From positions 1 to 64,000 of the forward strand of contig JBFWVR010000007.1 in the NCBI GenBank assembly GCA_050246635.1: DNA of 64,000 nt. Direction: 5' to 3'. The DNA comes from JBFWVR01 sp050246635. GTDB taxonomy: Bacteria; Acidobacteriota; Vicinamibacteria; Vicinamibacterales; UBA2999. A model generated the notes under the pieces. The model searched no databases. It was not told where the DNA came from and worked only from the letters and a program-made list of their open reading frames with translations. The number at the start of each line of letters is the position of its first letter. The first letter of the stretch is position 1. Below are positions 48,628 through 58,488 of the stretch, piece by piece. A program made the translations under genes and the position numbers.

Positions 48628-50643
48628 ATGAGCCAGCCCGCGCGTCTCCTTTCCCTCCTCCTGCTGGCGTTCGTCGCCAGGTCGCCCTCCCTGCCGACGC
48701 CCCCGACGTACCGCTATTCCACTCTCGCGGGCACCGCCGGACCGCTCGTCAACAGCCGCGACGGACGCGGCGCCGACGCGCAGTTCGATGCGCCGCGCGG
48801 AGTGGCGGTCGACGGCACGGGTCAGGTGTTCGTGGCCGACACGTCGAACAACACCATCCGCAGGGTCTCCCCTGACGGCGAGGTCACCACCATCGCCGGC
48901 ACGGCTGGCTTCGGGGCGTACGCCGACGGACGGGGCGCCAGCGCCCGCTTCAACGAGCCCTTCGGCCTGGCCGTCGATCGCTCAGGCACCCTCTACGTCG
49001 CCGACGCCTCGAACAACGCCATCCGCCAGGTCACGCCTGATGGCCTGGTCACCACGCTTGCCGGCGGCGGGGCCCCGGGTACGGTGGACGGCACGGGCCG
49101 GACGGCCCGGCTCGACGAGCCCCGCGGCGTCGCGGTCGACGCCGGCGGCACGGTGTACGTCGCCGACTATGACAACCACCTGATCCGGAAGATCACCCCA
49201 TCCGGGGTCGTGATGACGCTGGCCGGCCGGGCGGACGAGCCGGGCAACACCGATGGCAGAGGCAACGGCGCGAGGTTCCGCGGACCGATGGGCATCACGG
49301 TCAACCGCGGCGGTGTCATCTTCGTCGCCGACAGCGGGAACCGCGCCATCCGCCGGATCACCCCGGACGGCACCGTCACGACGCTCGCGGCCACCGGCCT
49401 CGCCGATCCGCGCGGCCTGGTGGTCGACGACCAGGGGACCATCTACGTGGCGGACTACGGCGGTCACTCGATCAAGGTCGTCTCACCAGGCGGCCACGTC
49501 AGCAACCTCGCAGGCAACCGGTTTGCCGGAGCCGCAGACGGCGCCTCGCTGGCGGCTCGCTTCAACAGCCCGACCGGCCTCGCCTGGGGCCATGACGGCA
49601 TCTATGTCGCCGACACGGTCAACGACACCATCCGTGCCGTCACCATGGACGGCACGGTGAGCACGTTTGCCGGCCGCGCCGGCCGAACGAGCAGCATCGA
49701 CGGCTGGGGCGGCGATGCCGTGTTCGAGGATCCCTTCGCTGTCGCGGCGGACGCCGACGGCGTGATCTACGTGGCCGACAGCGCGGCGCACGTCATCCGA
49801 CGCATTTCGGCGGAGGGAGAGGTAACGACGTACGCGGGTTCTCCCGGACAGTTCGGCAGCGCCGACGGCATCGGGGCGGACGCGCGCTTCCACTCGCCCT
49901 TTGGCATCGCCGTCGACCGCGCGGGCACGGTGTACGTGGCCGACTCGTACAACAGCACGATCCGCAGGATCGCCCCGGGCGGCATCGTCACCACGCTGGC
50001 CGGAATGGCGCTCGCGCCCGGCGACGCGGACGGACCCGGCGCGGAGGCGCGGTTCGCCCAGCCGTTCGGCATCGCCGTCGGGGCGGATGGGACCGTCTAC
50101 GTCTCGGACGCATCGTTCAACACGATCCGCCGCATCACGCCGGACGGCGTCGTGACGACAGTCGCCGGACGGCCACGCGAGCACGGCCTCGTCGACGGCA
50201 CGGGTGCGAACGCCCGGTTCTCAGTGCCGTACGGCATCGCCGTCGATGCCGCCGGCACTCTCTACGTCGTCGACCACGGCAACCACGTCATCCGCACCGT
50301 CTCGCCGGCAGGCGTGGTGGCCACGCTGTCGGGCTCGGGAACAGCCGGCTACGCGGACGGGGGCCCCTCCGACGCGAGCTTCAGGTTCCCGTCCGGCGTC
50401 GCGATGAACAGCGACGGCGCCCTCCTCGTGGTCGACAGCGACAACCACGCGGTCCGCCTCGTCGCCCGGGACGGCTCGGTCTCCACCGTCGGCGGAAACG
50501 GCACCATCGGCTCGGCCGATGGCGACGGGACGGACGCACGGTTCTTCAACCCGAAGGGCATTGCCGTGGCCCCGGACGGCATGCTCGTCATCGCGGATCG
50601 TGGGAACCACACCATCAGGACCGCACATCTCGTGATTTGGTGA
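48628..50643 (+). CDS. Exported NHL-repeat beta-propeller protein
   Basis: The 671-residue protein has a signal peptide and twelve NHL repeats of about 50-58 residues, each with the pattern xPxGxAVDxxGxVYVADxxNxxIRxITPDGxVTTLAG (e.g. DAPRGVAVD, NEPFGLAVD, DEPRGVAVD, RGPMGITVN, HSPFGIAVD, SVPYGIAVD). Twelve repeats would fold into two six-bladed propellers. It is presumably a periplasmic or surface binding protein. Its last codons (HLVIW then TGA) lie in a GTGATCTG-type array, so the gene ends inside a repeat. Confidence 0.92.
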   Translation: MSQPARLLSLLLLAFVARSPSLPTPPTYRYSTLAGTAGPLVNSRDGRGADAQFDAPRGVAVDGTGQVFVADTSNNTIRRVSPDGEVTTIAGTAGFGAYADGRGASARFNEPFGLAVDRSGTLYVADASNNAIRQVTPDGLVTTLAGGGAPGTVDGTGRTARLDEPRGVAVDAGGTVYVADYDNHLIRKITPSGVVMTLAGRADEPGNTDGRGNGARFRGPMGITVNRGGVIFVADSGNRAIRRITPDGTVTTLAATGLADPRGLVVDDQGTIYVADYGGHSIKVVSPGGHVSNLAGNRFAGAADGASLAARFNSPTGLAWGHDGIYVADTVNDTIRAVTMDGTVSTFAGRAGRTSSIDGWGGDAVFEDPFAVAADADGVIYVADSAAHVIRRISAEGEVTTYAGSPGQFGSADGIGADARFHSPFGIAVDRAGTVYVADSYNSTIRRIAPGGIVTTLAGMALAPGDADGPGAEARFAQPFGIAVGADGTVYVSDASFNTIRRITPDGVVTTVAGRPREHGLVDGTGANARFSVPYGIAVDAAGTLYVVDHGNHVIRTVSPAGVVATLSGSGTAGYADGGPSDASFRFPSGVAMNSDGALLVVDSDNHAVRLVARDGSVSTVGGNGTIGSADGDGTDARFFNPKGIAVAPDGMLVIADRGNHTIRTAHLVIW

Positions 50644-50790
50644 TCGTGTGATCTGCTGATCTGGGATCTGCTGGGCACGGGACACGGGACACGGAGGCAC
50701 GGAGGCTGCGGAGGCACGGAGACACGGAGGCTGCGGAGACACGGAGATCCAAGATGTGCAGTCTTCAATCTTCAATCTTCAATCTGAAAT
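50630..50790. repeat. Three adjoining arrays between convergent NHL and VanX genes
   Basis: A GTGATCTG-like array (about 50630-50675) overlaps the NHL stop, an ACACGGAGG array with CTGCGG interruptions follows (50678-50745), and TCTTCAA units plus CTGAAAT (50763-50790) overlap the VanX stop. Both flanking genes therefore end inside repeats. Confidence 0.85.
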
Positions 50791-51824
50791 TGGCCCCCCT
50801 GGATCTGTTCGAAGGGGACATTGCCGATGCGGTAGCGTTGCCAGTCGTTGAAGTCGAAGTGCCACCACTCCTCGGGGTTGACGGTGAAGCCTTCCACTTC
50901 CATCGACCGTCGCAACAGGGCGCGGTGCCAGCGCTCCAGGGTGGTGCCGCCCGGATAGAACGCGTAAGCCCGGTGCGTGGACTCGTCGTAGGTGCTGGGC
51001 ATCTCGATGACGTCACCGGTCTTGCGGTCGTACAGGGTGAGATCCACGGCGGCGCCACGGTTGTGGCGCGAACCCGACGCCGGGTTGGCCACCAGCCATT
51101 TCGTATCCTCCGGCGTGGCGTCCCAGAAGGCCTTCGTCACGTACCACGGCCGGTAGCCGTCGTGCACGAGCAGGCCGTAACCCAGCAGGCCAAGCGTCCG
51201 GTTGACACGCACGAGCGCCTCGGCGGCCGGCCGCTGCAGGAACGCGCGCGGCTGCGAGTAGAACACCGACCCCAGGAAGTTGTTCGTGGTCGCGTAACGG
51301 ATATCGAGCCGGATCGACGGATCGAGTGTCGTGAGTTCGACCAGGTCCGGCGGCAGGAAGTCTCCCTTCTCCGCCGGCGGCTCTGCCTGCTTGGCCTCTT
51401 CCACGAGCTGCGCGACAGGACGGAGCGGGCGGATGCGGAGCTGCGCGGTGCCGGGCTCGGGTCCGAGGGGGACACGGGTGTACGTCTCGCCATCCCATGT
51501 GACCCGCGCGCCGCGCATGTCGTTGCCGCGCGCGAAGGCGCCGGTCTCGATGGGCGCGGCCGGCGCTTCGTCCGCCATGGCCATCAGCCGGCCATCCCGT
51601 TCGAGCACGATCAGCCGGGAGGGCTCCGCCCCGCCGGTCGCGTACTCGCCAATGAGTCCCAGCCACGCCACCGGCGCGGGCTCGGGCCTGGGCGCATTCG
51701 GCGTCTCGGGTTCACGGGGCCAGGGCGCCTGCCGGTCCTGCGCGACGCCCAGCCCTGTCAACGCCGTCAGGATCAGGGCAGCAACCAGCGGCCGGCGGGC
51801 GACCGTGATGTCTCGACCGTTCAT
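50772..51824 (-). CDS. Exported D-Ala-D-Ala dipeptidase (VanX family)
   Basis: The 350-residue zinc peptidase has a signal peptide (LVAALILTALTGLGVAQ) and the VanX motifs SRHNRGAAVDL (H254, D261) and EEWWHFDF (E319, H322). It would hydrolyse D-Ala-D-Ala or related dipeptides during cell-wall turnover. About 120 residues between signal and catalytic domain have no assigned role. The last residues (QFQIED) are encoded by the ATTGAAG/CTTCAAT repeat at the gene's end. ATG 51824. Confidence 0.9.
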   Translation of the reverse strand: MNGRDITVARRPLVAALILTALTGLGVAQDRQAPWPREPETPNAPRPEPAPVAWLGLIGEYATGGAEPSRLIVLERDGRLMAMADEAPAAPIETGAFARGNDMRGARVTWDGETYTRVPLGPEPGTAQLRIRPLRPVAQLVEEAKQAEPPAEKGDFLPPDLVELTTLDPSIRLDIRYATTNNFLGSVFYSQPRAFLQRPAAEALVRVNRTLGLLGYGLLVHDGYRPWYVTKAFWDATPEDTKWLVANPASGSRHNRGAAVDLTLYDRKTGDVIEMPSTYDESTHRAYAFYPGGTTLERWHRALLRRSMEVEGFTVNPEEWWHFDFNDWQRYRIGNVPFEQIQGGQFQIED

Positions 51825-51869
51825 GGTTCGTCCTCCCTCGTGTTGCAGGCCGGCGACAGCCGGTCGGTC

Positions 51870-52260
51870 TATCCGCGGATGAACGCGGAGGAACGCGGAT
51901 ATCCGGGGCCATTCGTGGCGTCGTGGTGCCTCCGCGACACTGTGCCCCGGCACGCGTGCCGCCGCCGGGGTTCACGTTGGGGGCTGTTCACGGGAATCAT
52001 CCACAGATGAACACAGATAAACACAGATGGGCCACGCGCTTCGGCCCGGCGCGCGCCGCAGGCGCGCAAGGGATCGGGTGGATTCCACGGCACCCTCCGG
52101 GTGCCGTCGCCGGGCTCACGTGGATGACATTCGCCCAACGGCATCCGCGTTCATCCGCGTTCATCCGCGGATAATTTCCGTCCCTGCCTTTTCCGGATGC
52201 TGATGTGCACGAGGCCCACCATCCGTGGAGTCCGTGGTATCCGTGAAATCCGTGGATGTC
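51870..52260. repeat. Composite inverted-repeat element, copy 1
   Basis: Terminal arms TATCCGCGGATGAACGCGG... (51870-51900) and its near-exact complement (52143-52173; 31 bp, one mismatch) enclose CACGCGTGCCGCCGCC, a CACAGATGAA-type 10-nt array (about 52000-52029), GGCGCGC palindromes, GGCACCCTCCGGGTGCC and CACGTGGATGAC. A 9-nt ATCCGTGGA array follows (52219-52257). Copies 2 and 3 are at 54606 and 58489. The gap 51825-52275 holds no gene. Confidence 0.9.
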
Positions 52261-52275
52261 CTGTCCTCCGAGCCA

Positions 52276-54567
52276 TCAACGGGGACCCGCGGGCAGGTTG
52301 GCCAGGAAGTAGCGCGCAATCCGTTTGTACAGGTCCGTGGACGTGCCCTTCCCTTCCGAGATCGCGTGCGTGCGGTTCGGGTAGATCATCGCGTCGAACG
52401 GTTTACCGAGCTCGATGAGGCGGTTGACCAGGCGCTCGGTGCCCTGCGCGTGGACGTTGTCGTCGCCCGAGCCGTGAATCACGAGGAGCTTGCCGGCGAG
52501 CCCTTCAGCGAAGTTGATGGGCGAGCCGATCCGGTAGCCCTCCACGTTCTCCTGTGGGAGGCCCATGTAGCGCTCCTGGTAGATCGTGTCGTACAGCCGC
52601 TGGTCGGGCACCGGCGCGACGGACACACCGACCTTGTACAGGTCCGGAAAACGGAACATCATGTTGAGCGTGTTCGAGCCGCCGCCGCTCCAGCCCCACA
52701 CGCCGACCCGGCCGGCGTCGAGATACGGACGGCTGGCCAGCAACCGGCGCAGCGCCGCCGCCTGATCGCGCGACGAGAGATCGCCGACGGTGCCGTAGAC
52801 GATCTTTCGCCAGGCGGCGCCACGCGGCGCGGGCGTGCCGCGGTTGTCGATGCTCAACACGATGTAGCCGGCGTCGGTGAGCGCGCGATGGAACAGCATC
52901 TGCCCACCACCCCACGCATCGTTGACCGTCTGGCCGGCAGGCTCGCCGTAGACGTGCACGATCACGGGGTACTTCCTGGCGGCATCGAAGTCCCTCGGCT
53001 TCAGCATCCAGCCGTCGAGGCTGACGCCGTCACCGATGTCCACCGTGAAGAACTCCACCGGGGGCTGCAGCACCGACTCGAGCGAGCGCTCCAGCGCCGC
53101 CGTGTCGGTGAGGGTACGCAGCGAACGATGGTCGGGCAGGCTCACGACATCGGTGACCGGAGGCCGGCCGAAGGTGGAATAGGTATGGAACGCGAGGCGC
53201 CCGCCCGGCGCCACGTTGTAGCCGTGCGTCCCAGGCTGGTCGGCCGGGGTCACCCGCTCGGGGGCACGCGTGCCATCGAGCCTCGATCGGTACAGGTACC
53301 GTTGCCCGGCATTCCCGGGCGAGGCCATGAAGTACAGCCAGCCAGCCACCGCGTCCACCCCGGCCACGCCGGTGATGTCGGCCTCGAAGTTCGTGACGCG
53401 CACCGGCTCCCCGCCCTGCCGCGGCACGCGATAGACGTGCCGCCAGCCGTCCCGCTCGCTCGTCCACAGGAAGGCCCGGCCTTCATCAATCCACGGCACG
53501 GTGTTCACGACCTCGACCCAGGTGTCGGACTCGTCCCGGAACAGGCGGGAGACCTCACCGGTCTTCGCGTGCGCGGCGAGGAAGTCGTCCCGGTTCTGCA
53601 GGCGGTTCAGCTGCTGGATCGCCAGGGTGTCCGCATCGATCCACTCGAGCCGCGCGAGGTAGGTGTTGCGTGGATCGCCCTCGGTCCGCATCCATGTCGT
53701 GTCGCCGCCCGTGGCGCTCACCACGCCAATCCTGACGGCCGAGTTCGTGCTCCCCGCCTTCGGGTAGGGGATACGCGTGATCACCGGATACAGCGTGTCG
53801 GTGGTGTTGATCAGCGAGAAGATGCCGACGCCGGTGCTGTCGAACTGCCAGTAGGCAATCGACCGGCCATCGGGGCTCCAACGGAATCCGTCGCGGACAC
53901 CGAGCTCCTCCTCGTACACCCAGTCCGACGTCCCGTTGATCGTCGTCTCGGAGCCGTCGTGCGTGAGGGCCTCGATGTGGCCGTCAGCGAGGCGCTCGAC
54001 GTAGATGTCGTTGGCGCGGACGTAGGCGACGCGCGTGCCGTCCGGCGAGAACTTCGCGAACATCAGCGACGAGCCGGGCGCACCGCCGCCCAGCTGCCGG
54101 AGGGCCCCGCCGGGGAGCTCGAGCACCCAGTAGTCGCCACGCGTGTTCTGGCGCCAGACCTTCCTGGTGTTGGTGAAGATCAGCAGGCGCGTCCCGTCGG
54201 CCGACCACTGGTAGTCGTCTATGTCCAGGGGCTCACGCGGCGCTCCACCATCGCCTGCCGGCGCCGGAGGCACGAGCTGCGAGGCCGCGATCAGCACGCG
54301 GTGATCGCCGGTCGCCGCGTCGTACCGGATGATCTCCCACCCGGCAGCAGGCGGCGCGGCACGTTCCACCGTGGTGTACGCCGTCCCGTCCTCGAGCCAT
54401 CTCGCGGGGCCGAATCGCGGCAAGGCGTAGGCGTTGTCTCCGAAGATCCGGTCGATTTGCGCGTAGAGGGCGGTAGCCCGAGCCTCCTGCCTCGCGCTCA
54501 CGGCGACCACCGAAGCCGCGAGCAGGGCGCAGGCGATGGCGGTGGACTTCAGCAGGCCTGGTCTCAT
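52276..54567 (-). CDS. Exported DPP-IV-like serine peptidase (S9B)
   Basis: The 763-residue protein has a signal peptide, an N-terminal beta-propeller and a C-terminal alpha/beta-hydrolase. The double glutamate DWVYEEELG (E219, E220), which grips the N-terminal amine of substrates in dipeptidyl peptidase IV, is present. Catalytic S627 (WGWSGGGS; family usually GWSYGG), D702 (GSGDDNVH) and H734 (NRTHAIS) complete the triad. It should remove dipeptides with proline or alanine second. ATG 54567; flanked on both sides by composite repeat elements. Confidence 0.93.
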   Translation of the reverse strand: MRPGLLKSTAIACALLAASVVAVSARQEARATALYAQIDRIFGDNAYALPRFGPARWLEDGTAYTTVERAAPPAAGWEIIRYDAATGDHRVLIAASQLVPPAPAGDGGAPREPLDIDDYQWSADGTRLLIFTNTRKVWRQNTRGDYWVLELPGGALRQLGGGAPGSSLMFAKFSPDGTRVAYVRANDIYVERLADGHIEALTHDGSETTINGTSDWVYEEELGVRDGFRWSPDGRSIAYWQFDSTGVGIFSLINTTDTLYPVITRIPYPKAGSTNSAVRIGVVSATGGDTTWMRTEGDPRNTYLARLEWIDADTLAIQQLNRLQNRDDFLAAHAKTGEVSRLFRDESDTWVEVVNTVPWIDEGRAFLWTSERDGWRHVYRVPRQGGEPVRVTNFEADITGVAGVDAVAGWLYFMASPGNAGQRYLYRSRLDGTRAPERVTPADQPGTHGYNVAPGGRLAFHTYSTFGRPPVTDVVSLPDHRSLRTLTDTAALERSLESVLQPPVEFFTVDIGDGVSLDGWMLKPRDFDAARKYPVIVHVYGEPAGQTVNDAWGGGQMLFHRALTDAGYIVLSIDNRGTPAPRGAAWRKIVYGTVGDLSSRDQAAALRRLLASRPYLDAGRVGVWGWSGGGSNTLNMMFRFPDLYKVGVSVAPVPDQRLYDTIYQERYMGLPQENVEGYRIGSPINFAEGLAGKLLVIHGSGDDNVHAQGTERLVNRLIELGKPFDAMIYPNRTHAISEGKGTSTDLYKRIARYFLANLPAGPR

Positions 54568-54605
54568 GGCGACAGTATGGACCAGCGCGCAAGGCCGCCG
54601 AGGGC

Positions 54606-55057
54606 TATCCGCGGATGAACGCGGAGGAACGCGGATGGCTGTGGTGGCGGGTCAGGCGACAGGGCGCGGGCGTGCCCCTGGGTGAAGCACGCGTGCCGCC
54701 GCCTGGAGCACGGTGCGGCGGATGACCACGGGGATCATCCACAGATGGACAAAGATAAACACTGATGGGGCACCCGAGTCGGCCCGGCGCGCGCCGCTGG
54801 CGCGCTCGGTATGGGGTGAGAGGGGCGCCCGGAGAGCCCCGCCGGGGGCACTTGCCGGCTCTCGGGGCGCCCGCCTCGCCCGATCCCACGGCACCCTCCG
54901 GGTGCCGTCCGCCGGGCCCACGTGGATGACATCCGCCCAGACGCATCCGCGTTCATCCGCGTTCATCCGCGGATAATTCCTCGTCGTGGTCACGCCACAC
55001 GAAAGCCGCAGCCCTCGTCGCTGACCATCCGTGGACTCCGTGGAACCCGTCGATTGC
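54606..55057. repeat. Composite inverted-repeat element, copy 2
   Basis: Same plan as copy 1: TIR 54606-54636 and 54945-54975; CACAGATGGA 10-nt array near 54740; GGCGCGC core; an inner GAGAGCC/GGCTCTC palindrome (about 54830-54885) absent from copy 1; GGCACCCTCCGGGTGCC; CACGTGGATGAC; and a trailing ATCCGTGGA array (55025-55057). The gap 54568-55103 contains no gene. Confidence 0.9.
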
Positions 55058-55103
55058 CCTGGCCGGACGTCACGACCAGCAGCACGTTGCCCGGCGACCG
55101 CCC

Positions 55104-57044
55104 TTACTGCCCGCGCCGCGACAGGATCTGCTCGATCTCGTCCATCGTGCGGTTCATCTGGCGGATGGCGATGTCGAGGGGTTCGTCGGTGGTCATGTCC
55201 ACCCCGGCGTCCTTCAGCAGCTCAATCGGGTACTTCGAGCCACCCGCCGCGAGGAACTTCAGGTAACGATCGCGGGCCTGGGTGCCGGCGTCCCCACCCT
55301 CGAGCACCTTCTCGGCCAGTGCGGCCGACGCGGTGTAGGACGTCGCGTACTGGAACACGTAGAAATCGCGATAGAAGTGCGGGATGTAGCTCCACTCGTT
55401 CGCGATGTACGGATCCACGACCGCGACGCCCTGATCGTGGCCGTAGTACTTCTTCGTGATCTCGTAGTAGAGGTTCGCGAGCGCCTCACCGGTGACCGGC
55501 TGGCCCTTCTCCGCCATCTGGTGCATGCGGAGCTCGAACTCGGCGAACTGCGTCTGCCGGAACAGCGTGCCTTTCGCGTTCTCGAGCACGCTGCCGAGCA
55601 GCGAGAGCCGGGTGTCATCGTCCTTGATCGTGTCGAGCATGTGGTGCACGAGCAGCTGCTCGTTGAAGGTGGACGCGACCTCGGCGACGAAGATCGGGTA
55701 GTTGGCCAGGGGGAAGGGTTGTGCCTTGTTGGAGAGGTAACTCTGGAGCGTGTGCCCGAGCTCGTGGGCGAGCGTGCTCATGTCGTCGTACTTGCCGTTG
55801 TAGTTGATCAGCATGTACGGATGCACGTCGTAGGCGCCGCCGTCCGAGTAGGCGCCCGACCGCTTTCCCGCCGTCGGGTAGAGGTCGATCCAGTGTTCGG
55901 TGAACGCCTTGTCGAGCACGGCGGTGTAGTCGGGGCCGAGCGGGGCCATCGCGGCCACGATGTTCTTGCGGGCGTCCTCCGGCGTGTACTCCTGGCGGAC
56001 GGACCCGACGAGCGGCGCGTAGAGGTCGTAGTAGTGCAGCTCGTCGAGCTTCATCATGCGCTTCCGGAGCTTCAGGTACCGGTGGAAGGTCGGCAGGTTC
56101 CGGTCGATGCCCTCGATGAGGCGCATGTAGACCGCCTCGGGGATGTTCGGGCCGTCGAGCGACGCGGCGAGATCCGAGTCGTAGTGCCGGGCCTTCGCGA
56201 GGAAACGCACCTTCTGCACCTCCCCGCTCATCGTCGCGCCGAAGGTGTTGCGGTACTTGCCGAGCGCCTCGAAGAACGACGACATCACGCGCTGCCGATC
56301 GGCCCGGTTCGGCACGCCACGCTCGGTCGTGAAGGCGGCCTGGTCGAGGTGCACCTTGCGGCCATCCTCCAGCGTGACGTCCGGGTACGGAAAGTCGGCG
56401 TTGGTGAAGATGTTGTAGACGTCCGAGGGTGTGTTGCCGACGGGCACGGCATCGGCCAGCAGCTTCTCTTCCCCGTCCCCCAGCGTGTGCGCGGCGCGGC
56501 GCAACACGTCCTCGAGGTAGAAACGGTAGACGGCGAGCTTCGGTTCGGCGGCGATGTGCGCCTCGATCGTCGCACGGTCGATCCTGAGGATCTCCGGCTC
56601 GATGTACGCGGCGGTCGCGCTGAGCGTCGAGAGCACCTCGACCATCTCCTGCACCATCCCCTGGTGCGACGCGTCGCGCGTGTCCTGGTCGGCCAGCAGG
56701 CTGGCGTAGGTGTACTCGCGCGAGAGTTCCTTGATGAGGTCCGACTGCAGCGTCAGCGCGTCGGCCAGCGCCGCGGGCGACGAGGCGAGATGACCGCGGT
56801 ACTCCGCGAGCGAGGGGATGCGCTTCACGAGCGCGTCCTTGGCCTCCCGCCAGGCGGCCTCTGACGGGTAGATGTCGGTGAGGTCCCACTTGTACTGGTC
56901 GGGAATGCGCGCCCGATCCCGCTCCTGGGCTCCGCCAGGCACCACCACCGCCGCCGCGAGGACGAGCGCCGCGCAGGCGCTCCGGAGCACCCGGGACGAC
57001 GTGTGGGACGAACGAGCGCCGCCGGAAGTCGCATGGTTGGGCAT
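55104..57044 (-). CDS. pepF: Exported oligoendopeptidase F (M3B metallopeptidase)
   Basis: The 646-residue zinc peptidase has a signal peptide (ACAALVLAAAVVVPGGAQ) and the M3 family motif AHELGHTLQ (HELGH at 427-431) with the third ligand E455 (FVAEVAST). The N-terminal oligo-F domain (YKWDLTDIYPSEAAWREAK) is present. PepF enzymes cut oligopeptides of about 7-17 residues; an exported version would process peptides in the periplasm for import by the Dpp system. Upstream gap to the divergent M24 gene is 104 bp. Confidence 0.94.
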   Translation of the reverse strand: MPNHATSGGARSSHTSSRVLRSACAALVLAAAVVVPGGAQERDRARIPDQYKWDLTDIYPSEAAWREAKDALVKRIPSLAEYRGHLASSPAALADALTLQSDLIKELSREYTYASLLADQDTRDASHQGMVQEMVEVLSTLSATAAYIEPEILRIDRATIEAHIAAEPKLAVYRFYLEDVLRRAAHTLGDGEEKLLADAVPVGNTPSDVYNIFTNADFPYPDVTLEDGRKVHLDQAAFTTERGVPNRADRQRVMSSFFEALGKYRNTFGATMSGEVQKVRFLAKARHYDSDLAASLDGPNIPEAVYMRLIEGIDRNLPTFHRYLKLRKRMMKLDELHYYDLYAPLVGSVRQEYTPEDARKNIVAAMAPLGPDYTAVLDKAFTEHWIDLYPTAGKRSGAYSDGGAYDVHPYMLINYNGKYDDMSTLAHELGHTLQSYLSNKAQPFPLANYPIFVAEVASTFNEQLLVHHMLDTIKDDDTRLSLLGSVLENAKGTLFRQTQFAEFELRMHQMAEKGQPVTGEALANLYYEITKKYYGHDQGVAVVDPYIANEWSYIPHFYRDFYVFQYATSYTASAALAEKVLEGGDAGTQARDRYLKFLAAGGSKYPIELLKDAGVDMTTDEPLDIAIRQMNRTMDEIEQILSRRGQ

Positions 57045-57148
57045 GGGCCCATTCTAACGGCCGGCGTGCCCCGACGCACTGCGGCCGGGCGGCGCTTGAA
57101 GCCCGGCACCGGCGGCTCTACACTGGCCGCTCAGAAGAGGAGATCTCG

Positions 57149-58465
57149 ATGCTGTCACGACGTTCGTTCCTGCGTTTGTCGCCCCTCGGTGCTGCGGTCG
57201 CGTGGTCCCCTCGCCTCCATGCGGAGCAGCGAGGCGGCGGCGCGGCCGTCCAGGGCCCGTTACCCCCGTCCATCGCCGCGCTCGAGTCGATGAAGGACCG
57301 CGCCAGGCCCTTCACCAACCAGGAGCGGCTGGCCCGGATCGAGAAGGCGAGGGCGCTGATGGCGGCCGAGAAGATCGACGCCATCCTCATGAACGGTGGC
57401 AGCTCGCCACAGTACTTCGCCAACGTGTCCTTCGGCGGCGGTGAGCGCCTCTGGGCGCTCCTCCTGCCTGCCAAGGGCGCCCCATTCATCGTCTGCCCCG
57501 CGTTCGAGGAAACCCGCGCCCGTGAGCTGCTCGAGGACAGCCCGTTCGGGGCGAACACCGAGATCCGCACCTGGGAGGAGGACGAGAGCCCCTTCATGGA
57601 AGTGGCGGCGGGCCTCAGGGACCGCGGCATCGCCTCGGGCCGGCTCGGCATCGAGGAGACCGTCAAGTTCGTCTTCGCCAACAGCGTGGCCCTGGCGGCG
57701 CCGGCGCTCGAGGTCGTGTCGGCGACCCCGATCACGGCGGGCTGCCGGATGATCAAGGACGCCCACGAGATCGAGTGCCTGCGCCTCGCGGGTGAGGCGA
57801 CGCTGAAGGTCTACAAGGCCGTCTACGAGGCGCTCGAGGAGGGCATGACCCAGCGGGACGTCAGCGCGCTCATCCAGGCGGGGTACTCGCGCGTCGGCTT
57901 CCCCGGCTTCGCCAGCCTGAACGTCGGCGAGTACACCGCGTCGCCGCACGGCTCGCGCACGCCACAGACCATCCGCGAAGGCACCATCCTCATGGTGGAC
58001 GATGGGTGCAAGGTCGAGGGCTATACGTCGGACATCACCCGCACGTTCGTGCTGGGCAAACCGACCGACAAGATGAAGCAGGTGTTCGACGTCGTCCGGC
58101 GCGCGCAGCAGGCGGCGCTCGCGGCCGCCAGGCCCGGCGCGCCGAACGAGGCCGTGGACGCAGCGGCGAGGAAGGTGCTCACGGAGGCCGGTTACGGGCC
58201 CGGCTTCACGTATCTCACGCACCGCGTCGGTCACGGCATGGGCATGGACATGCACGAGTGGCCGTACCTGGTGAAGAACAACATGTTCGGCTGGCCGAAG
58301 GGCGCCACGCTGAAGCCCGGCATGGTGTTCAGCGACGAGCCGGGGATCTACATCAAGGGCGAGTTCGGCGTCCGGCTCGAGGACGACATGCACATCACGC
58401 AGACCGGGGCCGAGCTCCTGACGCCGACGAGCCCGTCGCTCGAGGATCCGTTCGGCACTGCGTAG
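57149..58465 (+). CDS. Exported M24 metallopeptidase (Xaa-Pro aminopeptidase-like)
   Basis: The 438-residue protein has a possible Tat signal (SRRSFLRLSPLGAAVAW) and a creatinase/prolidase N-domain followed by the pita-bread catalytic domain. Metal ligands are visible: D284, D295 (GYTSDITRTF), H362 (HRVGHGMGMDMHEW), E397 (SDEPGIYI) and E411 (RLEDDMHIT). It should release N-terminal residues before proline. An AGGAG site precedes the ATG. The composite repeat copy 3 begins 23 nt after its stop. Confidence 0.93.
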   Translation: MLSRRSFLRLSPLGAAVAWSPRLHAEQRGGGAAVQGPLPPSIAALESMKDRARPFTNQERLARIEKARALMAAEKIDAILMNGGSSPQYFANVSFGGGERLWALLLPAKGAPFIVCPAFEETRARELLEDSPFGANTEIRTWEEDESPFMEVAAGLRDRGIASGRLGIEETVKFVFANSVALAAPALEVVSATPITAGCRMIKDAHEIECLRLAGEATLKVYKAVYEALEEGMTQRDVSALIQAGYSRVGFPGFASLNVGEYTASPHGSRTPQTIREGTILMVDDGCKVEGYTSDITRTFVLGKPTDKMKQVFDVVRRAQQAALAAARPGAPNEAVDAAARKVLTEAGYGPGFTYLTHRVGHGMGMDMHEWPYLVKNNMFGWPKGATLKPGMVFSDEPGIYIKGEFGVRLEDDMHITQTGAELLTPTSPSLEDPFGTA

Positions 58466-58488
58466 GCGGCGGCTCCTGGGACGAGAGT

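Noticed and set aside
52225..54618. A very long open frame on the plus strand opposite the DPP-IV-like gene
   Set aside because: It is a shadow of the strongly supported serine-peptidase gene on the other strand, caused by high GC content; its translation is arginine- and valine-rich without any motif.
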